Notes under the pieces: model-generated | What the model was told of the DNA's origin: nothing | What the model saw: the letters and a program-made list of their open reading frames with translations, nothing else | The model's database searches: none | Source: Umbellularia californica | Lineage: Eukaryota; Streptophyta; Magnoliopsida; Laurales; Lauraceae | Assembly (NCBI GenBank): GCA_028538565.1 | Contig: JAPQWN010000005.1 | Location: 38,839,339 to 38,903,338, forward strand | Direction: 5' to 3' | DNA length: 64,000 nucleotides | Shown here: piece by piece, positions 24,136 through 36,002 of the stretch | Position numbering within the stretch: the stretch's first letter is position 1 | How the letters are laid out: each line of letters opens with the position of its first letter | Program-made: the position numbers and the translations under genes

Positions 24136-25680
24136 TTGGCAAAGCTAAGTGGTACTTGTATTTTCGAGCAATTTGAAGAGTTGAGAATAGACCTAAGTCA
24201 CAGGGGAAGGGTGTTATATTTGCCAATATATCAGTGTCAGAGCCTTTGTTTATTTAGAAGATCAAGGATAGTCAGTTGCAAGATCTAGAGTTGGCCAAGA
24301 GTTCAGAGCATATAGCAGAACGTCTTGATTTTTGTATCGTTGACGGAGTTCTTTATTATCGAGACTATCTGTGTGTGCCTAACATCGAAGAGTTGAGGAA
24401 TGACATCATGGCAGAAGCTCACAGTACGAAGTATTCCTTACACCCAGGTAGCACGGAGATGTATTAGAACTTGAAAGGAAGATTTTGGTGGAACAACATG
24501 AAGAGGGAGATTGCAGCGATTGTCTCTTGCTGTATGACGTGTCAGCTTATAAAGGCAGAGCATCAGAAGCCTCTAGGGTTGCTACAGCCATTAGAGATCC
24601 CAGAATAGAAATGGGAGCACATTACCATGGATTTTATTTCGGGACTACCGAGGACCAGCAGAGGCAACAATGTGCTATGGGTCATTGTAGACCGACTCAC
24701 GAAGTTAGCTCATTTCATCCCCATGAAGACAGGAAAGAAGATGCATATGTTACCCCTGGCAGAGTTGTTCGTTAATGAGATCGTTAGTAGACATGGACAG
24801 CCGGTTTCTATCACGTCCGACAGAGACAGCAGATTCGTCTCGAGATTCTGGAAGACACTAACGAGTCTATGGGTACGAAGTTACAGTTCAGCACGACTTA
24901 TCACCCTCAGACAGATGGCCAGTCAGAGAGAACAATTCAGACCCTTGAGGATATGCTCCGTGCTTGTGTGTTAGACTTCAAGACTCAATGGGATGAAATT
25001 CTACCATTGTGTGAGTTCGTTTACAACAACAGCTACCATTCAAGCATTGGAATGGCGCCTTTTGAGGCCTTGTATGGCAAAAGGTGTAGGACACCTGTTT
25101 GTTGGGAAGAAGTTGGCACATGCAGTTTTCATGGACCAACCATAGTGAGTGAGACCAGTGACAAAGTGAGACAGATTCAAGAACGTTTGAAAGTAGCCCG
25201 AGTAGACAGAAGAGCTATGAAGACTCTCACAGAAGGGACTTACAGTTTAAAGAAGGAGATAAGGTCTTCTTGAAGCTGTCACCTACTAGAGGAACATTGA
25301 GATTCGGGCAGAAGGGAAAGTTATCCAGGAGATACATTGGGCCATATGACATTGTGAGCAAGATTGGTGATGTGGCTTATAGACTAGCCTTACCACCTGA
25401 GTTGTCCGGTGTACACAACGTCTTCCATGTGTCAATGTTGAAGAAGTACGTCCACGATCCTTCACATGTACTCCGGCATGAACCGTTGGAAATTTGAGAA
25501 GATGTGACATATGTAGAGAAGCCTGTTCAGATCATAGACATGAAGGAACAAGAGTTGAGGACACGGATTATTCAGTGGGTGAAAGTACTTTGAGAGAATC
25601 ATGGATCGGAAGAAGCAACGTGGGAATTGTGAGATCAAGTACAGAAGAAGTATCAACATCTACTACCAGAGGTGAGCTTT
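24136..25680 (+). pseudogene. Element III: integrase with C-terminal chromodomain
   Basis: An HHCC zinc domain (H-X6-H in AEAHSTKYSLHPG, then CCMTCQ) precedes the catalytic core. The core residues are Asp in ITMDFISGLPR, Asp in ITSDRDSRF and Glu in DGQSERTIQTLE. GPYDIVSKIGDVAYRL and FHVSMLKKYVHD follow. A chromodomain segment (EDVTYVEKPVQIID ... QWVKVL ... ENHGSEEATWEL) ends the protein near 25680. The chromodomain is the hallmark of chromoviruses and is thought to direct insertion to heterochromatin. Stops at 24465, 24609, 25495, 25591 and 25630 and frame changes near 24862 and 25245 inactivate it. Confidence 0.9.
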
Positions 25681-25707
25681 GTATTTCATTTGGAGGACCA
25701 AATGCCC

Positions 25708-25721
25708 TAAGGGATGGAGGA
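25708..25721 (+). other. Element III: polypurine tract
   Basis: TAAGGGATGGAGGA directly precedes the 3' LTR start (TGTAAGACC). It is the expected primer for plus-strand DNA synthesis. Confidence 0.82.
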
Positions 25722-28700
25722 TGTAAGACCCCGACCCTAGTGTCCACGATTAATGCTAATTAAGTGGTGTGTTAGTTCTAAGCGTGATTAGTGGAATTTG
25801 ACTAAGTTGGGATTATAATAGCTCTTTTATAGCTTTGGGGGAATTTTTAGTGCTTTTGTGGTTTGTAGGACCCTTTGGGGGTCCCCTTTTATAGCTTTGT
25901 GCATGCGTGGGGGATTATCCGAGATTCCAGTGATTAGTGTTTCAACCCCGTTTCACTTGTCTCATTAATCCCTACAACTTTCGTGGCGGTCCTGTACCCG
26001 TCCGGAACCTCGAAACCCGACTTTCCTTGTATTGAGGGCAAAACAGTCATTTTACACCAAATCTGTACCCGAAGTTTGATATTTCCAAAACCCACGAAAA
26101 ATATACTTTTTGGAAACTAAATATTTTGGTGATCATTTTTCCCTTCTTCGTCGATTTCGTTCGAGGTCCCGAAAGTACCGTTTTCAGCCTCCAAAGTTTC
26201 TAGTGGTGGAGCCCACACTCTATTAGTATAATAAGGAACCCATCTCTTTATTCTTCCTTTTCCAGAACAAACGCAACAAAAAGCTAGTGTCTTTTCTCTC
26301 TTCTTTTCTCCTTGCTTCTCCACCACCAAATCACCACCAAGCTTGCACCAATAGCTCTAATGGAGGTCATCATTCTCTTTCTCTCCTTGAGAACTTCTTC
26401 TTGATACTATTCTTAGAGGAAACCTCCCACCTCAAGACTCTCTTGGGACTAGCTTGATACTTTTGAAGAACCCTCTAGTAAGTAATCCTTCCAACCTTTT
26501 TGATATTGTATTTTCCTAGCCTATCAGGAGCCTTCATTTTCATTTTTATGAGTTCCCTCTTCTTGTTCTTTGTTTGACCCATTTTAGGGTTTGTATTTGT
26601 GGGTTTTTGTGTGTACCTTGTGATCTTGGCTTGGAGAAGTGATTAGAGGCTTGATTTCTTGAGTAGAGACCCTAAGGCAAGTGGATGAATGGGTAATGAG
26701 CATTAAATAGTTTTCATGACAAATGTCACTGATTTTGCTATCTCCTTTAATGTTTATCTATCTTGCATTCATTGTGAAATAAATGCTCACAAAAATGGGT
26801 TTTGTTAGCTTATTCATTGTCTTGGAAATGTGGTTTGTATCTCTTTGTTTTATCTCTTGTTTATGACTTTAATGAACCCTTGTGGTTGTGGTTATTCTCT
26901 TTCTCTTTGGGTTATTGAATGTGGAAAAAATGGAGATTTGGGTTGAATGCTCATGGAAGTTTTGATGGGAGTTTTAAGTAGTGTTTGAGAGGATTTGAAG
27001 AATGATTATTGGAGGCAAGGAGGCCTTTTTATTGCAGGAAAAATGTGTAGGAGAAAGGGGGAAGGAAGGCCTAAATGGCCATTCTCGAGCAGCTCAGTTG
27101 ATTGCTCGCTCGAGCGCATCCCAGGTGCTCGAGCACGCAGTCAGTCTGACTGCAATCTCGGGCGGCAAAATAATTGCTCGCTCGAGCGGACATATGTCCG
27201 CTCGAGCGCGCATGCTGTCTGCTCGAGCGGGCAGACTTGCTATCTGCCCACTTTCCTGCGCAGCCCAGGTCCGCTAGAGCGCACTTTGGTCCACTCGAGC
27301 GCACCCCCTCTTGGGCCTAAATCACTTTTGGAGCTCGGGAAACGTTTTTAAAGGAACCCCTTAGCATCCGGGAAACCTATGAGGCATTGTTCGAAGCCCA
27401 TTTGAGAAGGAAACCACGTCACAAAGATTCATCAAAAGTCTTGAAATTCCAAAGTGTATAAGGAACCCGGAATGTCTCCAAACTCAAGGAGTACTAAGTT
27501 TTTATTTAAATTGACATACGGGATCCCTATTCGCCTTGAATTAGTTTGGAACCTAGATACTTGTCCCGATATTTTGAAAGTCTATTGCACTCTCTTATTC
27601 CTGAATTTCAACATGCTGTCCCGAAATTCATGAATTATGATTTATCAATCCCGAAAGCATTGAAACTGTACTTGTAGCATTTTGCTAGCCCGATGTGCAT
27701 GACTCAATATTGAAATGATATTGTGCCTTGAGCACCCTCGTTTCGCCCGTTTCTACAATTACATCATATGTGTTTTATACATGCCCCGATTGCTTGCATA
27801 TGACCTATGTGTCGGCACCACTAAGCTTGTACGATCTTGTTAGTTTGATCCACTGACTTGGAAGTCCTCGTCCTGTCCCGCTAGCTGTAGTTTGGAGCCC
27901 GATACCCGGTTCATTAACCGTGTTCCCGTCCCGATACCCGGCTTGCTCCCGTGGTTCCCGATATCCGGTTCGCTACCATGATTCACGATACCCGGTTTGC
28001 TATCGTGGTCCCATCCCATATTATTATATATGTATATATAAATTTTGTTGCACTTCCTCACTTCGGTGACTGAGGTCAACGTCCCGTTATACTCTTGTCA
28101 GTTCGGTGATAGAGGATTTAGCTTCGTGTAGATGCCATCTTGTTTGTTTCCCGTTTCCTTGGTACCTTTACTCGATTTACATTGCATACATGTTTTGAAT
28201 AAATGATTTATCTTTTCATGGAAATTATTGTGTAAATAGATTTAAATGCTTTTGAAGGTAAATTCATTTGATGTTATATTGTCATATCTTTTTACCCACC
28301 TGCTAGACCGTCGTGTCTGATCCATTTCTTTGGTACTCAGATCCCGTTGTTGGTTACCCCGAGGAGAAGCTCGAGGAGGCAGTCGGAGAACCGCAGTAGT
28401 TAGTTGAGTGGCGCGCCGATGATGTTGTTTAAACATCCGGTTGCCTCGAGAGACGTTACATTTTGGGTTGTGGCTAACTATTCTTTTGGTGGTTATTGTT
28501 TTGTTTATATTGGCCTTTGTTGGCCTCTATTTTTGGGGAATGTAATTAAAGGATCTTTGTTTAAACTCTAACATTACTTTTGGTGAAATGCCAATGATCA
28601 TTGCTCATTCTGATACTTGTTATTCAAATGTAATCAGTCTCATTATTATGGAAATGAATTACATACTTGATTTGCTACACGCTTCCGCACTCATACAAAA

Positions 28701-28883
28701 TATTCATGTTGTTGTGATATCCTCACCGCGGACACCTGTGGGAAATCACGTGCACGGGTAATATGCGTTCTTTATTAACCCATGTACGCTTTGACACTAA
28801 ACATACCACTATCTACCATCTTTCCATTATTTATTTAGTCCCAATCCAGAATTAGGCCGTAAACTCGGTCCGAGATCGCTACA
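25722..28883 (+). repeat. Element III: 3' LTR
   Basis: It starts TGTAAGACCCCGACCC and ends GTCCGAGATCGCTACA; length 3162 bp. It has no nested insertions and so preserves the empty sites of both guests of the 5' LTR. The palindrome cluster is at 27062-27305. Many substitutions separate it from the 5' LTR, so the element is not young. Confidence 0.93.
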
Positions 28884-29221
28884 GTACGCCCTTTCGGGTT
28901 TACTGTATTCGCGACTGACAAATTTGTTTCTCCAACCTTATATCATCTTACCTCGAGTGAGCCTCGCTTCTCGGTAATTTGAATTAAGGTTTATAATTGC
29001 TTCTAACAGTCACTGGAATGTTCACTCTGAGCCTCCTATACTTGTGTTTAGAACAATTGTACCCTCTATGGCTTCTTGCCCTCTTCACCTCGCTTGGGCC
29101 GGACCATGTTCCCTGGAGTGCTTCGAAGAGACAAAACCATAGTTCTTTTCTATTTATGATCACTATATTCTTGTGATTACTAATGTGAGTGGTCTTATTT
29201 TAGAAGTTTTTCAAACTAATA
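28884..29221 (+). other. Element II: 5' untranslated region, right part
   Basis: It resumes with the duplicated GTACG and CCCTTTCGGGTTTACTGTA, which matches element IV near 57255-57280 on the minus strand. A GC-balanced leader leads to the gag start. No ORF is supported. Confidence 0.75.
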
Positions 29222-32200
29222 GTGGCAGCTTCATTGACCATTACCTTTGATGACAACAAGTACCAACTCATGATTCAAAAGAAGCAAAACAAGCGCACTC
29301 ACAAGCGCCCTGCCAACTGCCGAAGCGTCATCTCCCTCGGCAACTCTCAGAACATCGGGTCAACCTCGACTCCCCGGACCATCGTCTTCGGATGGCTGGG
29401 ACATTTCCCTATTCCCATAGAGGAAACCATGCCCTCCAAGAAGCAAAAGATCGCCCCGCAACGTGTCACTGCCATGACACCAAAGGCAAACACAAAGAAA
29501 CCTGAAGCCCGTGGCAACCCCACGAAGCCTCAACCCGCAAAGAACCAGGTCTACTTCAAGACTTGGTCCCCAAGACCTTAACAAAGGAGGTCTCGAACAT
29601 CTGCAAAGCTAGTATACTTGGCCCCTCTCAAGGAAAATCGCTTCTACCCTCTCTCTTACATGAAAGAGGAGAGGCCTACCCTCCAACAAACAAACAAACC
29701 AACCTACCATGAGCCGGCTTGCTCCTACAAGCCAAAAATTAAATCATGCATCACAAGGCCTTTGCGAGAACCTGCCAAGGCCTGCACTCCTACAGTTCGA
29801 CCCTTCATCTCAACAGGGGCCGAGCTAACAAAATTCAAAGCTTTGCTACGACAGTTAAAGGACCGGGTTCGGATCCTATCCATACCTAGCTTCAAAGAAG
29901 ACAAGTTTGGCTGCTGTGCATGAGGGACTATGTCCTTCATTACTAGAGCTCAGCCAGTGCTCACTAAAGCTCAGATTGCTCATCGCATACGTCGCGGTAC
30001 AGCATATCAACAAAAGAGATTAGAGAAGCAAAGGACCCAGCATCCTACCCTCCAAGTCTCCCACAAATGGGTCGAAAAAGAAGCACCCGACCAAGTTGCT
30101 GCCGTCCATATGATTGGCAAAACCAGAAGACGCCAGAAGTCAGCAACCAAACTTCATGTCCGACGACCGGTCACTCACAACATCTCCCGGACACGAAGAC
30201 ATCTGGAAGAATCTTCTACTCCTTCAAGCCAAGGACAACGGAGTAATCCTTCCTTAAGCTCTTCAACTAAAAGAATGAGCCCCAGCTCAGTCACCAGGAT
30301 GATTTCTTCCTTCGAATCTCGAGGGATGAACATCCTGGTTACAAATTCTGAGCCACCTCGCAATCCACCTCTTGATGAAATGACCGCATGCATCTAACAA
30401 TTGGAGCAAAGTCATCAGAGTATTAAGACTCTGATGGAGAATCTTCTTCTCGCTTTTCAGCGTCAAGAAAATAATCAACCTCCTCCGAATCATCAAGATG
30501 ACAATGTAAACGGAGAAGATAATGAGTCACACGTCCTCACTAAAAAGGACGTGGACGATATCCTTGCCAAAGCAAAAGAAGAGGATACACTAAAGGAGCA
30601 TGGGATCAAGCCACCTTATCCCTTATGGATGGATTCGGTCCCGCTTCCGACAAAATTCAAACAACCCACTCTCTAAACATACACGGGGAAAGGTTTAGCC
30701 AGACAGCATGTCATCCACTTCAAAATCCTAACAGGAGCTATTGCAGATCAAGATGCCCTCAAGATCTGTCTCTTTGTAAGTACCCTAAAAGGTTCTACCT
30801 TTGATTGGTACTCCACTTTGCAGGAGAATTCCATTCAAAACTGGAATATGCTGGAGACACGCTTCCTGTCCCACTTCAAAGGTGAGGATCATCCTGATAC
30901 TATGGTGCAGCTCTGCAGCCTAAAACAGGGAGAGAATGAGTCAACATATGACTTCATTCGCAAGTGGAAGGTGGTGGCATACAAGTGCTCGGATATACTA
31001 CCACAAGCGTCACTGGTCGACATTTGTTGTAACATGAGAGCGAGAATCCGCTCCATGATTATCGGTAATAAATCAAAGAACCTGGGAGAACTCCTAGAAG
31101 CATCTATGGAAGCTGCAACGATGATCAAAGACCTCAACAATCAAAAGCATCAAAGAAAGAGCCGACTACCATTACAACCTCAAAACCAAAGAAAAAGGAG
31201 GTTCTTAATGTGCAAACCAAGTTAGCTCCTCAGCAACCTAAGAAAGCTGAAAATAAAGCTACAGGTAAGAAACCTGAACTCTCTGAGGCATTCAAAGAAC
31301 GAATAGAGAAAAAAATACCCGTTCGATGAAGATATTGAAGAAATCTTTGGGGCTCTTTTAGCAAATGGCAAACTCATCTTTGGGGCTCTTTTAGCAAATG
31401 GCAAACTCACCTTGCCGGACCCCAAAAGACCGGGAGATATTGGCAAAACCAATGATCCTCTGTATTTTCCATAAAACCAGATGGTCTCGCATCCTCTCAA
31501 TCAATGCTCATTGTGAGAGAGAAGATCAATGAGATGTGAAAAACGGAGTCATCACTTTTGACAAAAACTATGGGTCCGCCTTCGTCAACATGGTGTCATG
31601 TGGACAAACTTCAAAGTCACCAAAGGAAAAGATCACTGCTTCCTTCAAGGTGATAAAAATGACTCAAACATCTCAAGAGTTGGTTCCTTATCTAACACAA
31701 GACCGACAACCGTATGGGTGCATCCCGATCTCCTTGAAGATGAAAATTGGGAGATCGTCAAAATAAAGCCGACTGCTCAACAGCGAAGGCAAGCCAAGAG
31801 ACAACTCCGCAAGCTTAGACAGTAGGAGAAAGCTTAACCAAAACAAGAAGTCCCTGAAAAGACAAAGACCTCTTCTACTACTTCACTGGGGACAATAGAA
31901 GAGTCTGTTCCCAAGACTTCAAGGGCGATAAGAAAATTCACCCTTGGTGATTTCAAGCCACCACAGCTAAGAAATGAAGCCACGCAGGGGGCATCATATT
32001 CTTGAAACTCGGTAATTGGATTCTCTATGGATGGATACGAGTCCAGTGACATCGACGAGTGGGAGGTATCCCTTGAAGCAGGAGAATACCTCTCCGACGA
32101 AGAATGGATTCCTGAATCTCACCTTATGCCAGTAATCTGGTATAATCCCTTACAGCCACAAGGATTCTGGTCCGATGATAAAGAAGACCAAGAGATTGTT

Positions 32201-32482
32201 CAAGAAAATGCTGTCAATCCAGCACCTTCCAATGTTCCAGTAGAACCCAACATTGATGAACCACACGAAGCAGATGATGAAAATGATTTGGCTCCCATGC
32301 CTGATCCTGAAAAATATGCAAGGATTTTGCAGCATCTTGCCATAGAACAAGAGCAGGAGCATATCAATCACCTTCGTCATAATCAAAATCCAGCGCCGGG
32401 AGTCCTTGAAGATTTATAAGTACTAGCTCCCTTAACTCCTGAAAATGGAGTAAACCACTGGATCAATGATCCTCTTACATCC
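29222..32482 (+). pseudogene. gag: Element II: gag and start of the protease region (decayed)
   Basis: It is homologous to element IV gag. Its first codon is GTG where element IV has ATG (AATGGCAGC became AGTGGCAGC), so the start is lost. The N-terminal region (AASLTITFDDNKYQLM) stops at 29579. Further pieces follow at 29618-29923, 29930-30397 and 30401-30676. The capsid region is at 30680-31225 (TMLETRF-like NWNMLETRFLSHF, LKQGENESTYDFIRKWK). After that comes a Lys-rich stretch, a C-X2-H type segment and the acidic linker MDGYESSDIDEWEVSLEAGE from 32024. A 33-bp direct duplication (31343-31408) is present. The frame is cut at 32482 by element IV; TSD CATCC at 32478-32482. Confidence 0.85.
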
Positions 32483-34947
32483 TGATGGACCCGAAAGCAA
32501 TCTTCCGTCCTCTCCTTCCGTACCCCGGGGGCTGACCTGGGTCTCGGCGGAGGAGGGAAAATCTCGGGCATCAACATTTTTGTACGGGTATTCCAGATTT
32601 ACTTTCTACTTGGAATAATGGTGATAATCCAGAGATTCACCTTCGCAAGTGGAAAGGAAATCAATCATTTTTTCTAACTTTTCAAATTGTATAAATATAA
32701 AGAAAAGAGAAAAGTTTTTAGAATGCCGTAAGAGGCGTTTTTGTTTGTTTGCCGGGAAAGGCGATTTTACAAAACTCATCAAATATGAAAGACAAGAATT
32801 GTGATTTCTTTTTGTCTCTTTAAGAAATACAAACTACAATAGAAAAGGAAGAAAAGGGATCTAACTTCTCAGGAGATTGTGGGGACACGTTGAGATTGAC
32901 GGTCGCAAGTCATGTATGGGCTTCGCCATCGTCCTTCAAATGAGAACATGTGATGCTTTGATTCTTTGGCTTGGCTCCTAACCTCAGTTTTTTAAAGGAC
33001 AAGGACCAAGAGAAGGTCCTATATCCAATGAAAAGCCAAGTAAACATGCTGAAAAGCCGCGTTTAGGCCATGTTGGAGAAGGAGGTGACCTTGGGGGGGT
33101 GGTCCCCCAAGGTACGTCGATCACCTTGTGGTGCTTCCGGGAGCAAAGTAGCAGGACTTCGTCTCTCTCTTGGATTTTCTGGTTTTTCAGAGCTTGCACT
33201 TGGGATCTCTTTTCATCATGCTTTCTTCTTGGAATGGACCTCCTTTTATAGGCTTTTGGTAGCCATGAGGTGTTTATTGGCATTGATGGCCATGATGAAA
33301 GAATTGATGAGGAGTTACCAGTTTATTTTGTAACTCCTTTTTCAAGGCTTGTGATGAGGAGTTACCATTGATGGCCGATGAAGGTAATGGGCATTTAATC
33401 ACCTTTATGCTTCATGATGATGGGAGTTTCATGGGTTTAATGCCATGATTGCTTGGATTTGTAACTCCCAAATGCTTGGTTCTGATTGGGCCGTCCAAAA
33501 TAATGAGTTAATGTCTGCTTTAATGGGTCAATTAACGACATTAAGTGGTTGCCAAGGCATGTGAAGAGTCGCGGGCCGTGCTGCGCCTTTTGAGATTCTT
33601 CTTGCGATCATCACGGGTGGATCCACGCATTATTTGATGTCGGATTGCGATGCAATTTCAGACATTGATTGACGTTGGTGGGCCGGTGACATCTGTCTTG
33701 TCGATTTCACGATCGGTCGGACAGAAAGTGCACTTTCTTGGTCAGCCGGTTGGCGATCTTGAGGCGATCGGTGATGATTTCATGCTTTTGACGGTGGATC
33801 CGAGATGTCGACGAAGATCAGTGGTTTTGAAGCACCAAACATTGGATTTTCAGAAAATCACAGAGGCCAGAACACCCGAAACGCGAAAAGAATCGGAAAA
33901 CGGACGATTTGGCGCAAAATCCGTCGACAATAGGGCTTCGGCCTGTTTGGTCGCCGAGCGTCGTTTTCGGCCGTTTTTTCGTCTTTTTCGTTCCTTTTTT
34001 CTTCTGTAATTTTCTTGACATTTTTCCTCAATTATTGACTTGATTTTCTTGGAGAAATCTTGATGAGAACCCTCGCGAAATCGGAGCACAAAGTTTCCTA
34101 TTTTTCGGGAAAGCCGAAGACTTTGTAGCCGATTTTCCGTCAAGCGTCGAAACTAGGTCAAACGATGTCAGAATGACCTGAAAATTGAGGTGAAGCTTCT
34201 TGAGCAGTGGATAGGACCAACCATGGGCTTTTATTTGAGTTTTGAAGCCGTTTGGGGTCCCATCGATGCTTCACTTGATTTTGCTGCGGGGAAAATGCCG
34301 AGCTTTGATATGTGGTCAAACGATGTCCGATTGACCTGAAATTTGACGAGGAGCCTATTGGAGTCATTTTGAGACGTTCAATGGGCTCCGTTTTGGATGT
34401 CATGGTCCCGGGTTGCTCCGCCGCCGGTAGGCTTGATTTTCTCTCGAAGCATCGAAACCTGGTCAAACGTTGTCGGAATGACCTGAAATTTGACGTGCAG
34501 CCTTTTGGAAGCATGTTGAAGCCACTCATGTATTTTGTTTGATGAGTGATGGCTTCGGTGGTTCCCGCCGCCGGGAGGCTTGATTTTGCTGCTCGAGCAT
34601 TGATGGAGGGTCAAACGTTGTCGGTTTGACTTGAAATTTGGCATGGAGCCCTTCGGAGACATTCTGGAGTCATCCGTAGGCTTTGATCAAAGTTTTGGTG
34701 TCTTTGATGATGTTGCCGCCGGGAGCGCTTGTTTAGCTGTCGGAGCGGTGAAGTTGGGCCAAACGATGTCGGAATGACCCGAAACCTCAGGTGTACCCCT
34801 CTTTTAGCTGTCTTGAAGGATCTCTCAGTTTCTGTCTGATTCTGACAAAATATGATGCTTGAAGTAGCCTTGCCTATTTTTAGCAGGATGTAGCTTCAGG
34901 AGGCTTCTCGATGTTAAGGAGACTTATTGACTTTTTTGGTGTCAACA
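32483..34947 (-). repeat. Element IV: 3' LTR
   Basis: Plus-strand ends are TGATGGACCCGAAAG and TTGGTGTCAACA; on the minus strand it begins TGTTGACACC and ends CCATCA. Length is 2465 bp. A PPT adjoins its high-coordinate end, which fixes it as the 3' LTR. It is near-identical to 58696-61144 apart from scattered substitutions and small indels, for example around 33340-33390. Confidence 0.94.
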
Positions 34948-34961
34948 AATGCCCCCTCGAG
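34948..34961 (-). other. Element IV: polypurine tract
   Basis: On the minus strand the sequence reads CTCGAGGGGGCATT directly before TGTTGACACC. The same junction is conserved in element I at 7263-7276. Confidence 0.8.
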
Positions 34962-35159
34962 GTACAGCGACGAGTAGCTTTTTGGAGTCGATGTGCCTCG
35001 AAGAGAAACTTGGAGGAAAGATTCCAACTTGACCAAGAGTCTTGAGCAAATTTTTTTTTTCTTTGAATAGCCTTCTGAGTTTCCGGGGGAATTTTATGGT
35101 AGTGAGAGGGATCACGTACCATCTCAAGGCAAAGTTTTGAAAATGACATGGGGTATTTG

Positions 35160-35400
35160 GATTTTGGGTTTTGGATTTTGGTTTTTGACCTTGTGACCTA
35201 ACAAGCTGTATGTGGCAGGTTAGGGGGTCGAGGTTTGACTTTGATTTTGACCTTGTGACCCAACAAGCTGTATGTGGCAGGTTGGGGGGTCAGATTTGGT
35301 TTGTTGGTTTTGGATTTTGGTTTTGGTCTTGTCACCTAACAAGTTGTATGTGGCGAGGTAGGGGACCGGAATTTGGTTTTGTGAAATGTCAATTTCAAGA
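35160..35400. repeat. Direct repeats of 62 and 76 bp
   Basis: The phrase ACAAGCTGTATGTGGCAGGT recurs at 35201 and 35263, with a weaker copy at 35339 (ACAAGTTGTATGTGGC). Each copy is preceded by GACCTTGTGACC or TCTTGTCACC. Confidence 0.82.
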
Positions 35401-35658
35401 TTTTGGCTCAATTTGGTTCATGAGGTTGGATGGTTTGGTTTTTGGAAACTCATGAGACTTTCTTTTTTCTTTTTTTGAATGGTCCCATCAACTCAAAAGA
35501 GGCATGGGTCTTTTTTTTTTGCTCTTTCCTTTTTTTTTTTTTTTTGCTCTTGGTAAGAGGAATATTTTGACTAAAAGCTACTTTTAGTGCCTAGGTGGTC
35601 AAACCTGGCTCATATGGGCTAACCCATGGGACCTCAGGCTTTGGAGATGGCCTAGATC

Positions 35659-35666
35659 TTATATAG
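35659..35666 (+). promoter_or_regulatory. Candidate TATA box of the antisense gene in element IV
   Basis: TTATATAG lies 337 bp upstream of the first ATG on the plus strand (36003). No ATG occurs between the two. It is a motif-only prediction. Confidence 0.4.
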
Positions 35667-36002
35667 TGTCATATTTGTAAAGAATATCCAAAAATATCTC
35701 TTTTGTGTAGAGAATATCTAAAAATATCTTTACTTGGAGAGAATTTCTCAAGTTTTCTTTTTGTGGAAAGATTCTCTCAAAATATCTTTCTCTTTGGGAA
35801 AGTAGCTAAATTTTAGCACTTACCTCCTTTCTTTCTCTTTGTTTCCTCTTTTGGCTTGCTCTCTTCTATAGAAGCAAAGAGGGTTGGTGCTTTTGCTCCA
35901 TTACTTTCTTTTTGCAAGAAATCTTCAAGAGTGCTCCCCAAGGCAAGAAGTGCTTTCTCTTCTTCAAGGATCTCCAAGCTTTTTTCTTCTTCTTCTCCAT
36001 CA

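Larger units (their letters stand above)
11168..28883 (+). mobile_element. Element III: Tekay/Del-type chromovirus (Ty3), plus strand, decayed and carrying three nested insertions
   Basis: The LTR pair is 11168-17591 and 25722-28883. The duplication GTACG flanks it at 11163-11167 and 28884-28888, inside the 5' UTR of element II. The internal order is PBS, gag with a CCHC knuckle, protease, RT, RNase H, integrase, chromodomain, PPT. The chromodomain and FHVSMLKKY motif point to the Tekay/Del clade. Without guests the element is about 11.2 kb. Many in-frame stops arose at CAG, CAA or CGA codons, and there are a few frameshifts. It is older than its guests, and the DNA element in its 5' LTR is absent from its 3' LTR. 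Confidence 0.93.

Noticed and set aside
33650..34009. Repeated 120-codon ORF (also at 59847-60215) beginning MQFQTLIDIGG or a variant
   Set aside because: It lies within the Tat LTR and is antisense to the element. It recurs only because the LTRs are copies; the related LTRs at 7620 and 11730 break it.
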